The translations under genes were made by a program, and so were the position numbers. Below the pieces are notes generated by a model, which was not told the origin of the DNA, searched no databases, and worked only from the letters and a program-made list of their open reading frames with translations. Of a stretch of 36,277 nucleotides of DNA, positions 8,813 through 17,827 are shown in pieces. This DNA is from Lentisphaerota bacterium (GTDB taxonomy: Bacteria > Verrucomicrobiota > Lentisphaeria > Victivallales > Victivallaceae). Location of the stretch: positions 1 to 36,277 of the forward strand of contig SUWK01000021.1 in NCBI GenBank assembly GCA_015061525.1. The letters run 5' to 3'. Numbering within the stretch: position 1 is the stretch's first letter; the number at the start of each line of letters is the position of its first letter.

Positions 8813-9717
8813 CACAGCACCCCTTTCTCTTTCAAGTGACGGTAGCACGCCATATCACACGCCTTGCCGCAGATACACGGAATATAACCGGTAGGTTTGC
8901 TCGGCAGAAAGTTGATCTTTTTGTAAATCTCTCTTGCCTCTTCTTTGGTAAAATGTTTATTTCCGGAAATGATTTGCTCTTTTTCCGGGTCATCAGCAAG
9001 AAATTCTTCACTCATAAACGGATTGCTCTTGTGCGCGCCGCGATAATAGACCGCGCACTGCCAGGAGTCAGTACCCTTTTCGCTGACAGCATTGCCCGGA
9101 CAGGCGGGAATGCATTTACCGCATTTGTCGCAGAGCGTTTCACCGAAAGGAGCATCCGTTTCCAGCGGCGCATCGGTGATGATAAATGCCATGCGGACAA
9201 AGGGACCCATCTTGGGAGCGATCAAATGTCCGGACAACCCCACATCGCCCAGACCGCAAACTTTAGCGGCAAAATTGTAGTCGATGATCACATCCGGAGC
9301 CGGTTTACCGGGAGCGACCGGTTCGGCGTGGATGAGTTCGTAGGTGTCGATCAACTCCGGGTTGGTGGTCTTATCGCCTTTGATGCGCAAGTTGGAAACA
9401 TTGCGCTGCAGACAGGCATCGAAGCCCTCATTTTCGATCAAAGCACCCATTTTCAAGAGGAAAATTTCGCTCAAGTCTTCGTCGATGTATTTCACTCCGA
9501 CTGAAGTGTACTGCATGAACTGGTTCCCCTGCTCCATCGTGCGGTACAACGCTCTGGGAACCCGGAAAAGGAATCCGATAATAGTTTTCGCATTGGGCAG
9601 GATGCTCTTCGGGTCGCGCTGCGGGTCGCAGCCGTCAAACAGTGCGATATCACCGATGCCGACAGCGGCGGCACCGTATTCGATGGCTTTTTCTTTGATA
9701 AGCTTTGCATTAAGCAT
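8812..9717 (-). CDS. QueG-like double-[4Fe-4S] protein, paralogue 2
   Basis: A 301-residue paralogue of the genes on both sides. It shares the layout: N-terminal AAVGIGDIALFDG, VCGLGDVGLSGHLIAPKMGP, the cluster motif LCDKCGKCIPACPGNAV, SWQC, and terminal CICGKACDMACYRHL. The spacing suggests two [4Fe-4S] clusters. ATG at 9717 has GAGGTG 5 nt upstream. The stop overlaps the start of paralogue 1, and paralogue 3 ends 8 bp upstream, so all three are made from one message. Function is inferred only as redox or electron transfer. Confidence 0.86.
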   Translation of the reverse strand: MLNAKLIKEKAIEYGAAAVGIGDIALFDGCDPQRDPKSILPNAKTIIGFLFRVPRALYRTMEQGNQFMQYTSVGVKYIDEDLSEIFLLKMGALIENEGFDACLQRNVSNLRIKGDKTTNPELIDTYELIHAEPVAPGKPAPDVIIDYNFAAKVCGLGDVGLSGHLIAPKMGPFVRMAFIITDAPLETDAPFGETLCDKCGKCIPACPGNAVSEKGTDSWQCAVYYRGAHKSNPFMSEEFLADDPEKEQIISGNKHFTKEEAREIYKKINFLPSKPTGYIPCICGKACDMACYRHLKEKGVL

Positions 9718-9725
9718 GATTCACC

Positions 9726-10796
9726 TCAACGATCCATTTCCCACGGTTTATCGGTCCGCAGCGGTTCGTGGAAACGCCCCGCCATACAGCCGCCTTTTTT
9801 CTCCAACATGCTGACACAGGCGCGGATACAGCCGCCGCACTTTGCCATATTGTAGCCGACCCAGGTCGGAAAATATTTTTCCAGAGCAAGATAGACTTTT
9901 TTTACGGTTTTCTCATCGGCTTTGACATCAGCTTTTTCCAGAACGTCAAGGTCACCGTTTTCATTTTTATCCCAAACCTCTTTGGGAACAAAGGGGTTGA
10001 ACTTTCTGCCGCCGTGGGTGTAGAAAGCGTAGCACTTCCATTCATCAAGTTTGCCCCATTCGCAGATTTTTCCGCCGACACTGACTTTGATGCTCTCGGT
10101 TTTGCTCAAGCATCCGCCGGGACACTCACGCACACACGCCATACAGCGGCGGCAGAGCGGTTCACCGTCATAAAGCGGATCGGGTTCAAGTTCAGCATCG
10201 GTAAAAATGAACGCCACGCGCTGAAGCGGACCGAAATCTTTGGTCAGAAACATCTTGCTCCAACCGATCTCACCAAGTCCGCAGGCGACTGCCGCCAGAC
10301 GGAACTGAAACTGCAAGTCCGGAGCCTCCTGTCCCGGACGCGCCGGACGGGTGAACTGCACACTGCGGTGATGATTGGTCTTGCGTTTAGCCTGATTCAT
10401 CGCTTCGATCTGTTCTTCCGGAGAAAGGGTGTTGCCGGGAGTGCCATCCATATCAGATACGCTCCCGCGCGCTCCGGTGTTGCGGTAGATGAAGGCCTCG
10501 TACCCCTCGTCTTCGATGAGCTGCCCGACCTGATACAGCACCGACGGAGCAAAAATTTCATTGATACCGCCGTATGCCATAGAGGGGTACTGGTAAAACT
10601 GCGTGCCTTCCTCGATACCCCGCTGTACTCCACGGGGGATTCTGAAGACCATGCCGATTACTGATTTGGCTTCAGGGAAAATGAACCGCGGGTCCATCTC
10701 CCGGGGTGCCCCTTCAAAGCGATCCATCGAACCGATACCGCACATATCGGCTCCGGCGGCGAGTGCCGCCTCTTTGATCATCTGACTTGTCAACAT
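9726..10796 (-). CDS. QueG-like double-[4Fe-4S] protein, paralogue 3 (longest, divergent)
   Basis: A 356-residue third paralogue. It keeps ACGLGEIGWSKMFLTKDFGP and LCRRCMACVRECPGGCL, but carries an insertion after the first cluster motif (KVSVGGKICEWGKLDEWKCYAF) and a different C-terminal motif, CGGCIRACVSMLEKKGGC. An additional central insert of about 30 residues (near GNTLSPEEQIEAMNQAK) makes it longer. Divergence from the other two suggests a distinct role, for example a larger partner in a hetero-oligomer; this is inference. ATG at 10796 has AAGGAA 7 nt upstream. It lies 20 bp downstream of the U32-like gene. Confidence 0.86.
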   Translation of the reverse strand: MLTSQMIKEAALAAGADMCGIGSMDRFEGAPREMDPRFIFPEAKSVIGMVFRIPRGVQRGIEEGTQFYQYPSMAYGGINEIFAPSVLYQVGQLIEDEGYEAFIYRNTGARGSVSDMDGTPGNTLSPEEQIEAMNQAKRKTNHHRSVQFTRPARPGQEAPDLQFQFRLAAVACGLGEIGWSKMFLTKDFGPLQRVAFIFTDAELEPDPLYDGEPLCRRCMACVRECPGGCLSKTESIKVSVGGKICEWGKLDEWKCYAFYTHGGRKFNPFVPKEVWDKNENGDLDVLEKADVKADEKTVKKVYLALEKYFPTWVGYNMAKCGGCIRACVSMLEKKGGCMAGRFHEPLRTDKPWEMDR

Positions 10797-10816
10797 TTTT
10801 TGTTTCCTTTTATTGT

Positions 10817-11797
10817 TTACAGTATCACTGTTGCATTTTTCTGTATTTCTTTACAATATCCGCACTTTTCACAAATCTTATCACACTCGAAACGGTGCGT
10901 TATATAATCTGCCGGGATCATTTTATTGGCGATGATCTGCCCCGGAAAAAGCGCAGAGTGCGCCGGTTCCGTCAAGTCAAGCACATTACCGTGAAATCTC
11001 CCGTTGAAATAGGCAAAAGCCACTGCCATCGGGTTGAAGTTGGTACGGGTGGCAAGTTTCATACCGTCGCACAGCTCATCATAATGCGGCACATCCTCCG
11101 GACGGATGAAGTTGCTTTTGGCAAGGAGATTTTCCTTATTCGTTCCGGCAGAAAGAAATTTGGTGCATACTCCATGAAAAGTAACCGCATTATCCATCTG
11201 CGCGATTTCATGCTGATGCGCCACCAGATTGTCATGGAACGTCCGCGCCGAACAGAAGTTCAGACAGCCGCTGTTTGCCAGTATATAAAGTTTTTTACCG
11301 AGTTTGCGGCACACTTCGCGCATACGTACTATACGCGCTCGATCGTAATTGTATTCGCGTTTCAAATAAAAACTGTCGAACTCATCAGCAAGATACTCCA
11401 CACCTTCCGGAGTGCCGATCTCCATATTTACTGAAGCACGGATGTGGAGGGCGGGAAAATTTTTCTTCAAAAATCCGGCAATGACCGGCGATGCCGTGGT
11501 AACTGAAGCCAATCCGAAACGCTCACGGATTTCCCCTGCAGCACTGCCCAGACGCTCAAAAAATGCTTTTGACAACGCCTCTTTACCGTAACAGTTGCCA
11601 TTCAACAGCAGACAGAATTTGAACTTTTTTCCGGCAAAAAGCGCAAGGTCATCCTCAAGCTGCTGTTGTTCCGCATTCACTCCCCTGCCGGTGGTAAAAG
11701 CTCCCCACGGAAAATAAAGCTCCGAAACCATCTCCCCGTGTTCAAGCAGATAGTTCAGAAATTTACGGTTGTTCTGATAGCCGACTTGAAACTTCAT
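10817..11797 (-). CDS. U32-like TIM-barrel protein with probable Fe-S cysteines
   Basis: About 326 residues. The order of segments (FKFCLLLNGNC, ASVTTASPVIAGFL, IRASVNMEIGTPEGVEYL, LYILANSGCLNFCSARTFHDN, and a final CDKICEKCGYCKEI) fits the peptidase-U32-like barrel family. Relatives such as UbiU/UbiV and TrhP bind an Fe-S cluster through cysteines and work in anaerobic hydroxylation rather than proteolysis. The two cysteine groups here suggest the same. ATG at 11797 was chosen over an upstream in-frame start at 11944 because the extra 49 residues run through the promoter region and look non-coding. First gene of the five-gene minus-strand operon. The family assignment is moderately sure. Confidence 0.72.
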   Translation of the reverse strand: MKFQVGYQNNRKFLNYLLEHGEMVSELYFPWGAFTTGRGVNAEQQQLEDDLALFAGKKFKFCLLLNGNCYGKEALSKAFFERLGSAAGEIRERFGLASVTTASPVIAGFLKKNFPALHIRASVNMEIGTPEGVEYLADEFDSFYLKREYNYDRARIVRMREVCRKLGKKLYILANSGCLNFCSARTFHDNLVAHQHEIAQMDNAVTFHGVCTKFLSAGTNKENLLAKSNFIRPEDVPHYDELCDGMKLATRTNFNPMAVAFAYFNGRFHGNVLDLTEPAHSALFPGQIIANKMIPADYITHRFECDKICEKCGYCKEIQKNATVIL

Positions 11798-11873
11798 TTC
11801 AACATCTTTCTTAATGAAATACCGGAAAATACAAGCATAACTGCCGCTAACTGTCGCCGTCATACAGTTACTT

Positions 11874-11902
11874 AATATACACCGTTTCCGGCATTTTTTC
11901 AA
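11874..11902 (-). promoter_or_regulatory. Promoter of the U32-Fe-S-glycosidase operon
   Basis: Minus strand: TTGAAA (11897-11902), a 17-nt spacer and TATATT (11874-11879), with GGTG directly before the -10. It lies about 75 nt upstream of the chosen start and divergent from the parE promoter. The GGTGTATATT block recurs upstream of rpmE. Confidence 0.65.
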
Positions 11903-11929
11903 ATCACGCAGGAAAAATCTCTGAAAAAT

Positions 11930-11958
11930 TTGCATTTCCGGCAAAATGGTGTTATATT
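11930..11958 (+). promoter_or_regulatory. Promoter of parE-parC
   Basis: TTGCAT (11930-11935), a 17-nt spacer and TATATT (11953-11958). The expected start is near 11965, about 30 nt before the parE ATG, which has AAAGGG 5 nt upstream. Confidence 0.65.
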
Positions 11959-11995
11959 TTCCAAAATATATTTATGTTACTGATAAAGGGAAAAC

Positions 11996-13834
11996 ATGTC
12001 CGACGAAGAAACTGTAATGCCGCAAGTCACCTATGACGAGGGTGATATCAAGACCCTTACCGCACTGGAACACATCCGGAAGCGGCCGGGTATGTATATC
12101 GGCCGTCTGGGCAACGGCGCGCACCCGGATGACGGCATATACATATTGCTCAAAGAGATCATCGACAACTCCATAGATGAGTTCATCATGGGGTGCGGCA
12201 AACGCATTGAAGTGACTATGGATGTGGAATCCGGCAGAGCCACCGTCCGGGACTACGGGCGCGGGATTCCGCTGGAAAAACTCGTCGACTGCGTTTCCCT
12301 GATGAATACCGGCGGCAAATATGACAGCGATGCTTTCCAATACTCCATAGGTATGAACGGCGTGGGAACCAAAGCCGCCAACGCGCTTTCTGTCTGTTTC
12401 AAGGCGCGCAGTGTGCGGGACGGCAAATTCCGCGAAGCGGAGTTCTCACGCGGCAAACTCATTTCGGACAACTCCGGTGTTACTGAAGAGCGCAACGGTA
12501 CTTTCATTGAATTCATCCCCGATCCGGAAATGTTTGAAAACTACAAGTTCAAAATGGACTATGTGGAAAAACGCATCTGGATGTACGCCTATTTGAACGT
12601 CGGACTTTTCCTTTACCTCAACGGCGAAAAATACTACTCCGCCAAAGGTTTGAGCGATCTGCTGGAAACCGAGACCGGCGATGAGCGGCTCTATGATATC
12701 ATCTATTTCCGCAACAGACAACTGGAGTTCGCCCTCACCCACGGCGACAACTACGAAACCAACTACTCCTTTGTCAACGGTCAGTACACCAGTGACGGCG
12801 GGACCCATTTGTCCGCATTCAAAGAGGGTGTTCTCAAAGGCATCAACGAGTACTCCGGCAAAAGTTTCAAAGCCGACGCCATCCGCGACGGCATGATCGG
12901 TGCCATCGCCGTAAAGGTCAAAGAGCCGGTCTTTGAATCCCAGACCAAAAACAAACTCGGCAGCACCGACGTGCGCGGCCCGATAGTTTCAACAGTCAGT
13001 GCCGCCGTGGCGGACTATCTGCATAAACACAAAGAGATCGCCGAGATCGTTATCGACAAGATCACCCGCAACGAGCAGTTTCACAAACAGACCCAGGAGG
13101 CGAAGAAAAAGTTCCGTGAAACCGCCCAGAAGACCCGTTTGCGCATACCCAAACTCAAAGACTGCAAGTTCCATGTCGGCGATAAGTGGCCGCGCAAGGT
13201 CGAACCCAAAGAGACCATGATCTTTCTCACCGAGGGCGACTCCGCCGCCGGTTCTCTGGAAAAGAAACGCGACGTGGACAATCAGGCGATCTTCGCATTG
13301 CGCGGCAAACCGAAAAACGCTTTCGGTGAAACTTTTGAAATGATTTACAAAAATGAGGAACTCACCTTTCTCATGCAGGCTCTCGGCGTGGAAGACTCCA
13401 CTGAAAATCTGCGCTATGACAAGATCATTCTCGCCACCGATGCCGACGTGGACGGGCTGCATATCCGCAATCTGCTGCTGACCTTCTTTCTCTCATTTTT
13501 CAGTGATCTGGTGCTTTCAGGTCACCTATACGTGCTGGAAACACCGCTTTTCCGGGTGAAAAAAGGCAGGGATATCTACTACTGTTACAACGAAGCCGAA
13601 CGCGACAAGACCGCCGGTGAGCTGGGCAAATGCGAAATAACCCGCTTCAAAGGTCTCGGCGAAATATCTCCGGACGACTTCGGTGAATTCATCGGCGAAA
13701 ACATGCGCCTTTCTCCGGTGACTCTGGATAATATGCACGGGGTCAACGACGTTTTGAAGTTCTACATGGGCGACAACACCCCGGAACGCAAAGAGTACAT
13801 CATGAACAATCTGGAGGTCGTGGACTATGAGTGA
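11996..13834 (+). CDS. parE: DNA topoisomerase IV subunit B (ParE/GyrB family)
   Basis: A 612-residue ATPase subunit of a type IIA topoisomerase. The GHKL ATPase motifs are present: EIIDNSIDEF (about residues 53-62), DYGRGIP (about 86-92) and GMNGVGTKAAN (about 118-128). The Toprim domain shows FLTEGDSAAGSLEKKRD and LATDADVDGLHIRN, giving the metal-binding Glu and DxD. It ends soon after Toprim like ParE and lacks the insert of enterobacterial GyrB. The downstream partner gene overlaps it by 8 bp, so the two subunits are translated together. Gene symbol rests on the pairing with a ParC-like subunit; a gyrase role cannot be fully excluded. Confidence 0.92.
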   Translation: MSDEETVMPQVTYDEGDIKTLTALEHIRKRPGMYIGRLGNGAHPDDGIYILLKEIIDNSIDEFIMGCGKRIEVTMDVESGRATVRDYGRGIPLEKLVDCVSLMNTGGKYDSDAFQYSIGMNGVGTKAANALSVCFKARSVRDGKFREAEFSRGKLISDNSGVTEERNGTFIEFIPDPEMFENYKFKMDYVEKRIWMYAYLNVGLFLYLNGEKYYSAKGLSDLLETETGDERLYDIIYFRNRQLEFALTHGDNYETNYSFVNGQYTSDGGTHLSAFKEGVLKGINEYSGKSFKADAIRDGMIGAIAVKVKEPVFESQTKNKLGSTDVRGPIVSTVSAAVADYLHKHKEIAEIVIDKITRNEQFHKQTQEAKKKFRETAQKTRLRIPKLKDCKFHVGDKWPRKVEPKETMIFLTEGDSAAGSLEKKRDVDNQAIFALRGKPKNAFGETFEMIYKNEELTFLMQALGVEDSTENLRYDKIILATDADVDGLHIRNLLLTFFLSFFSDLVLSGHLYVLETPLFRVKKGRDIYYCYNEAERDKTAGELGKCEITRFKGLGEISPDDFGEFIGENMRLSPVTLDNMHGVNDVLKFYMGDNTPERKEYIMNNLEVVDYE

Positions 13835-16418
13835 CGGAATTGACCCGCAAAACGATCTGCCGAATGAGCTGCAAAGTGATGTGTCAAGTGATGTGCAAAG
13901 TGATGTATCTGTCGAAGAGAACGACTCCGCCGTGCTTGCCAAACATAAACAGGGAACTAACGACTACTTCCGGAAAATGATCGACCGGAACTTTCTGGAT
14001 TACGCCAGTTACGTCATCGGTTCCCGCGCCATTCCCGATGTGGATGACGGCTTGAAACCGGTTCAGCGGCGTATCCTCTGGGCTCTCTATCAGGTCTACG
14101 ACGGACGCACGCAGAAAGTTGCCAACATCGTCGGCAACACCATGCACTATCACCCCCACGGTGATGCTTCCATCGGCGACGCGCTGGTGGTGCTTGCCAA
14201 CAAGGGCGGCGTGATCGAAAACCGTTACCGCGACCGGAAAACCGGGCAGGAAAAAGTGGAGTTTCTCAATATCCCGTATTTCATTATGAAGCAGGGAAAC
14301 TTCGGCAACATCCTCACCGGCAGTCCGGCGGCGGCCGGCAGGTACACCGAGTGCGGTTTGACCAAACTCGCTTACGAAACGATGTTCAACAACGACATCA
14401 CCCCCTTTGTCCCCAACTACGACGGACGCAAAGAGGAACCGGTGGTTCTTCCTGCCAAGCTGCCAAGTCTGCTCATGCTCGGCAGCGACGGTATCGCTGT
14501 AGGTATGTCCACCTGCGTGCTGCCGCACAACTTCAATGAACTTATTGATGCCGAGATCGCCGTACTGCAGGGCAGAGCGTTCCAGCTTTATCCCGACTTT
14601 CAGCAGGGCGCGCTGATGGATGTGCGCGAATACGACGACGGCAACGGCAAAGTGATACTCCGAGCCAAAATCGACATCGACGGCAGGGATCTGATCATCC
14701 GCGAAATACCGGCTACCTGTACCTCTGAATCGCTGGTGGCAAGCATCGAACGCGCCGCAGAAAAAAATAAGATCCGCATATCCAGTGTGGATGATTTCAC
14801 CACCGATCATGTGGAGATCCGGATCACCCCCACCCGCGGCTACACCCCGGAACAGACTCTGCAGGGGTTGTACATGTATACGGACTGTTCCATTTCGCTC
14901 TCATCGCGCATCGTGGTCATCTGCGACCGCAAACCGGTGCAAATGAGTGTCTCTGAGGTCTTGAAACGCAACGTGGAAAAGCTGGTCGGCTATATCAAAC
15001 AGGAGTTGGAAATCGACCTTGACCGGCAGAATGAACTGCGCCATGCCAAGACGCTCGCCCAGCTCTTTTTTGAAAACCGCATCTACAAGAAGATCGAGGA
15101 GTGCCGGAGTCAGGAGGAGGAGTATGCCGAGGTCCATGCCGGACTCAAACCTTTCCGCCATCTGCTGCTGCGCGACGTGACCAATGAAGATATCGACAAA
15201 CTTCTGGCTCTGCCGGTTCGCCGTATTGCCCGTTTTGATATTGAGAAAAACCAGCAGGAACTGCGTGAAATAGATGAGAAGATCAAAAAGATCCGGTACA
15301 AACTTTCCCACTTGATCAACTGCACCATCGAAGAACTGACCAAAATAAAAGAAAAGTACGGAGCAAACTTCCCGCGCCGTACTGAAATTGAAAACATTGA
15401 ACAGATCGACCGTAAATCTGCCGCTTTGAACAACATCAAAGTCGGTTGGGACCGCCGCAACGGTTACGCCGGAACTGCGGTCAAAAGTGACGATGTCATC
15501 GTCTGCAATGAGTATGACCGCCTGGTGTGCATTGAAAAATCCGGCAAGTACAAGGTCATACCGATGGTTCCGGAAAAACTTTTCATCGGCAAACTGTACG
15601 ACTTCCGCAAATACGATGCCGCAACGCAGTTCGGAGTGATCTACAAAGAGGTAAAAAGCGGAAAATACTACGGCAAACGTACCAGTATCGGCGGTTTTAT
15701 TCTGGAAAAAGAGTACACTCTCTGCCCGCCGGGATGCAAACTGGAACTGCTCACCCCGCGCGCCGATGCCATCTATCTGTGGAGCGAAGAGGACGGCAGG
15801 GGAAAAGTAACCACCCGGGAAATAAATCTGATGGAGTTCCCCGTGCGTTCACCCAAAGCACGAGGTTTTCTCATCAGCAGTAAATCCATGACCAAAGTGG
15901 TACATAACCGCTATCTGACCGAAGAGGAGATCGCAGCTCTGGTCGTACCGGAAGATCCCGAAGAACCCGATGAAGAAACTCCGGATACTGAAGAAAACGC
16001 AGAAGAAGAAATCATCAGCGTTCAGGAGGAGAAAAAACTCCCGATACCAAAAGGTATTCTGGCGATCGCAGCTGCAGCTAAAGAATCCGCCAAACGCGCA
16101 ATGATCGTCCCCGTTCAGGAACCCGAACCAACAGTTGAAACCGAAACGATAGAAACTGAGCCAGTCGAGGAACCGAAGCCGGTCGAGGAACCCGAGCCGG
16201 TCATTGAACCCGAGCCGGTCGAGGAACCCGAGCCGGTCGAGGAACCCGAGCCAGTCGTTGAAGTAGAGCCGGTCGAGGAAAAGTGGGAACTTTCCGGAGA
16301 TCCCGACGATATGCCGCGCCGCCGCCGTCCCCGCGCCCCCATACCGCAGGTGACTGTGACCAAACCGGCCGTTCAAGACGATGACCTTGGAATAATCCAA
16401 CCGGAATTCGGCTTCTGA
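13827..16418 (+). CDS. parC: DNA topoisomerase IV subunit A (ParC/GyrA family) with repetitive acidic-proline tail
   Basis: An 863-residue DNA-cleaving subunit. The winged-helix region has YVIGSRAIPDVDDGLKPVQR and HPHGDASIGDALV, and the catalytic tyrosine is Tyr173 in AAAGRYTECGL. A coiled-coil tower follows (about residues 380-520), then a shortened C-terminal beta region without a GyrA box, which favours topoisomerase IV. The N-terminus has a short repeat (QSDVSSDVQSDVS), and residues about 765-815 are near-perfect EPEPVEE repeats ending in an Arg-rich patch (PRRRRPRAP). The tail is probably disordered and variable in length. Start overlaps parE by 8 bp. Confidence 0.92.
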   Translation: MSDGIDPQNDLPNELQSDVSSDVQSDVSVEENDSAVLAKHKQGTNDYFRKMIDRNFLDYASYVIGSRAIPDVDDGLKPVQRRILWALYQVYDGRTQKVANIVGNTMHYHPHGDASIGDALVVLANKGGVIENRYRDRKTGQEKVEFLNIPYFIMKQGNFGNILTGSPAAAGRYTECGLTKLAYETMFNNDITPFVPNYDGRKEEPVVLPAKLPSLLMLGSDGIAVGMSTCVLPHNFNELIDAEIAVLQGRAFQLYPDFQQGALMDVREYDDGNGKVILRAKIDIDGRDLIIREIPATCTSESLVASIERAAEKNKIRISSVDDFTTDHVEIRITPTRGYTPEQTLQGLYMYTDCSISLSSRIVVICDRKPVQMSVSEVLKRNVEKLVGYIKQELEIDLDRQNELRHAKTLAQLFFENRIYKKIEECRSQEEEYAEVHAGLKPFRHLLLRDVTNEDIDKLLALPVRRIARFDIEKNQQELREIDEKIKKIRYKLSHLINCTIEELTKIKEKYGANFPRRTEIENIEQIDRKSAALNNIKVGWDRRNGYAGTAVKSDDVIVCNEYDRLVCIEKSGKYKVIPMVPEKLFIGKLYDFRKYDAATQFGVIYKEVKSGKYYGKRTSIGGFILEKEYTLCPPGCKLELLTPRADAIYLWSEEDGRGKVTTREINLMEFPVRSPKARGFLISSKSMTKVVHNRYLTEEEIAALVVPEDPEEPDEETPDTEENAEEEIISVQEEKKLPIPKGILAIAAAAKESAKRAMIVPVQEPEPTVETETIETEPVEEPKPVEEPEPVIEPEPVEEPEPVEEPEPVVEVEPVEEKWELSGDPDDMPRRRRPRAPIPQVTVTKPAVQDDDLGIIQPEFGF

Positions 16419-16419
16419 C

Positions 16420-16561
16420 TTACTTTTCTTTTTGCGAAAAAAGAAAAGTAAGCAAAAGAAAAACGCATTACCCTACTTTCTTTTTCGAAAAAAGAAAGTA
16501 GGCAAAGAAAAAAGTCAGACAAGTCGGACAAGTCAGACAAGTCAGACAAGTCGGACAAGAT
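16420..16561 (+). repeat. Two A/T-rich hairpins and a 5x 9-bp tandem repeat after parC
   Basis: Two long hairpins follow the parC stop: CTTACTTTTCTTTTT / GCGA loop / complementary 15-nt arm (about 16420-16453), and CCTACTTTCTTTT / 5-nt loop / complementary 13-nt arm (about 16472-16502). Each is followed by a GCAAA(A)GAAAA tail, which is the tail seen after the hairpin of the large modular repeat. Then come five 9-bp units, GTC(A/G)GACAA, ending at about 16558. The hairpins may end parC transcription, although their stems are A/T-rich. Confidence 0.7.
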
Positions 16562-16585
16562 TGAAACAAAAAAACAGGTAAAAAA

Positions 16586-17827
16586 ATGTCATTCAGCAAA
16601 TCACAGCGCGCATGGCTGTTGTACGACCCTGCTCTGTCGGCTTATGCCATGATCGTGCGGACAGTTGCCGCACCATTGTTTCTGGCGTATCTTGCCGACG
16701 GAGTATTGAGTGAAGCCAAATGCACAGAATATTGGGGTTACACCTGCAGTATCGCCGGTTTGACAGCCGGAGCGCTTTCGGTCTTTTACGGTCCCGGAAT
16801 CGACGCCGGACGCAAAAAGGTGCAGACGGTGGGTATTTTTACTGCGCTCGGTGTCATTTCAACATTGGCGTATATTTTTGTCCCGCACCTCGGAGTGCCG
16901 CAGTGGGCCCCTTTACTGGTGATGCTGATAAGTTTTACCGGCATGATCAGTTTCATGGGGGCGAACAGTTTTTACGATTCCCTGCTGATAAGTGTCGCCG
17001 GAAAAAGTGAGCGCGACAAAGTATCCAGCTGGGGGTTCGCACTGGGATACGCCGGAGCGTTGATCTCATTTCTCTCCTGTCTGCCGTTTATGCAGATCGC
17101 TGAAGGCAGATACTTTTTCCCGGCGGCATTCATCATCGCAGCTTTATGGTGGACTGCCGGTTCATTGCCTTTGTTCCGGCATGTCAGGGAAAGTGCCGCA
17201 GAGCAGCAAATTCCGGCGGTCAAACTTGCCGATACGCTGAAGTTCATATATTCGCAGAAAAACATCCTCATATTTCTGATTGCGTACTTCCTCTACATCG
17301 ACGGCGTCGGCACCATTATGATGCAGGCGGCACTGATCGCCAAGTCGCTGGGGATATCCGGAAACAACATCATGCTGACCATCCTTGCCCTGCAGGTGAT
17401 CGGTCTGCCGTTCACTCTGCTTTTCGGTTATCTGGCAAAACGTTTCAGTGCCAAAGTGATGGTGCTTGCGGCGATCGTGATCTACATACTTATTTCCGGC
17501 ATTGTCACTGTGATGTCATTTATAAATTCAACTTCGCTGAAAATCGCGTTCTTTTACACGGCAGCCGCGCTGATCGGCACGGCTCAGGGCGGAATACAGT
17601 CGTTGAGCAGATCGCTTTTCAGCCGGATCATCCCGGCAGAACGTGCCGCCGAACTCTTTGCGGTTTACAATATTTTCGGGCGTTTCACCACTATCGTAGG
17701 TCCCCTGATGATGATACCGCTGGCAGTCCACCTGTGGGAAAAAGCTGAACTCGGAATTTCGCTGATGATCCTGCCATTCATCTGCGGAGCGATACTGCTT
17801 GCTAAAGTGAAAGTACCGGAAAATTGA
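16586..17827 (+). CDS. UMF1/Atg22-type MFS transporter
   Basis: A 413-residue inner-membrane protein with about 12 hydrophobic segments. The opening SQRAWLLYDPALSAYAMIVRTV is close to the N-terminal signature of the UMF1 family (WALYDWANSAFATVV type), and AAEFF-like PAERAAELFAVYNIFGRFTTIVGP near the C-terminus also fits it. Relatives export amino acids or other small molecules; the cargo is unknown here. ATG is preceded by a weak AGG. The next gene overlaps its stop codon. No promoter was recognised between parC and this gene. Confidence 0.85.
   Translation: MSFSKSQRAWLLYDPALSAYAMIVRTVAAPLFLAYLADGVLSEAKCTEYWGYTCSIAGLTAGALSVFYGPGIDAGRKKVQTVGIFTALGVISTLAYIFVPHLGVPQWAPLLVMLISFTGMISFMGANSFYDSLLISVAGKSERDKVSSWGFALGYAGALISFLSCLPFMQIAEGRYFFPAAFIIAALWWTAGSLPLFRHVRESAAEQQIPAVKLADTLKFIYSQKNILIFLIAYFLYIDGVGTIMMQAALIAKSLGISGNNIMLTILALQVIGLPFTLLFGYLAKRFSAKVMVLAAIVIYILISGIVTVMSFINSTSLKIAFFYTAAALIGTAQGGIQSLSRSLFSRIIPAERAAELFAVYNIFGRFTTIVGPLMMIPLAVHLWEKAELGISLMILPFICGAILLAKVKVPEN

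Noticed and set aside
7877-10796. Naming the three Fe-S paralogues queG
   Set aside because: They share the cluster motifs, but three tandem copies with differing C-termini and no queuosine genes nearby argue against a confident epoxyqueuosine reductase call.
10817-11944. Longer form of the U32-like protein beginning at 11944
   Set aside because: The added 49 residues span the operon's own promoter and look non-coding; the domain begins at the ATG at 11797.
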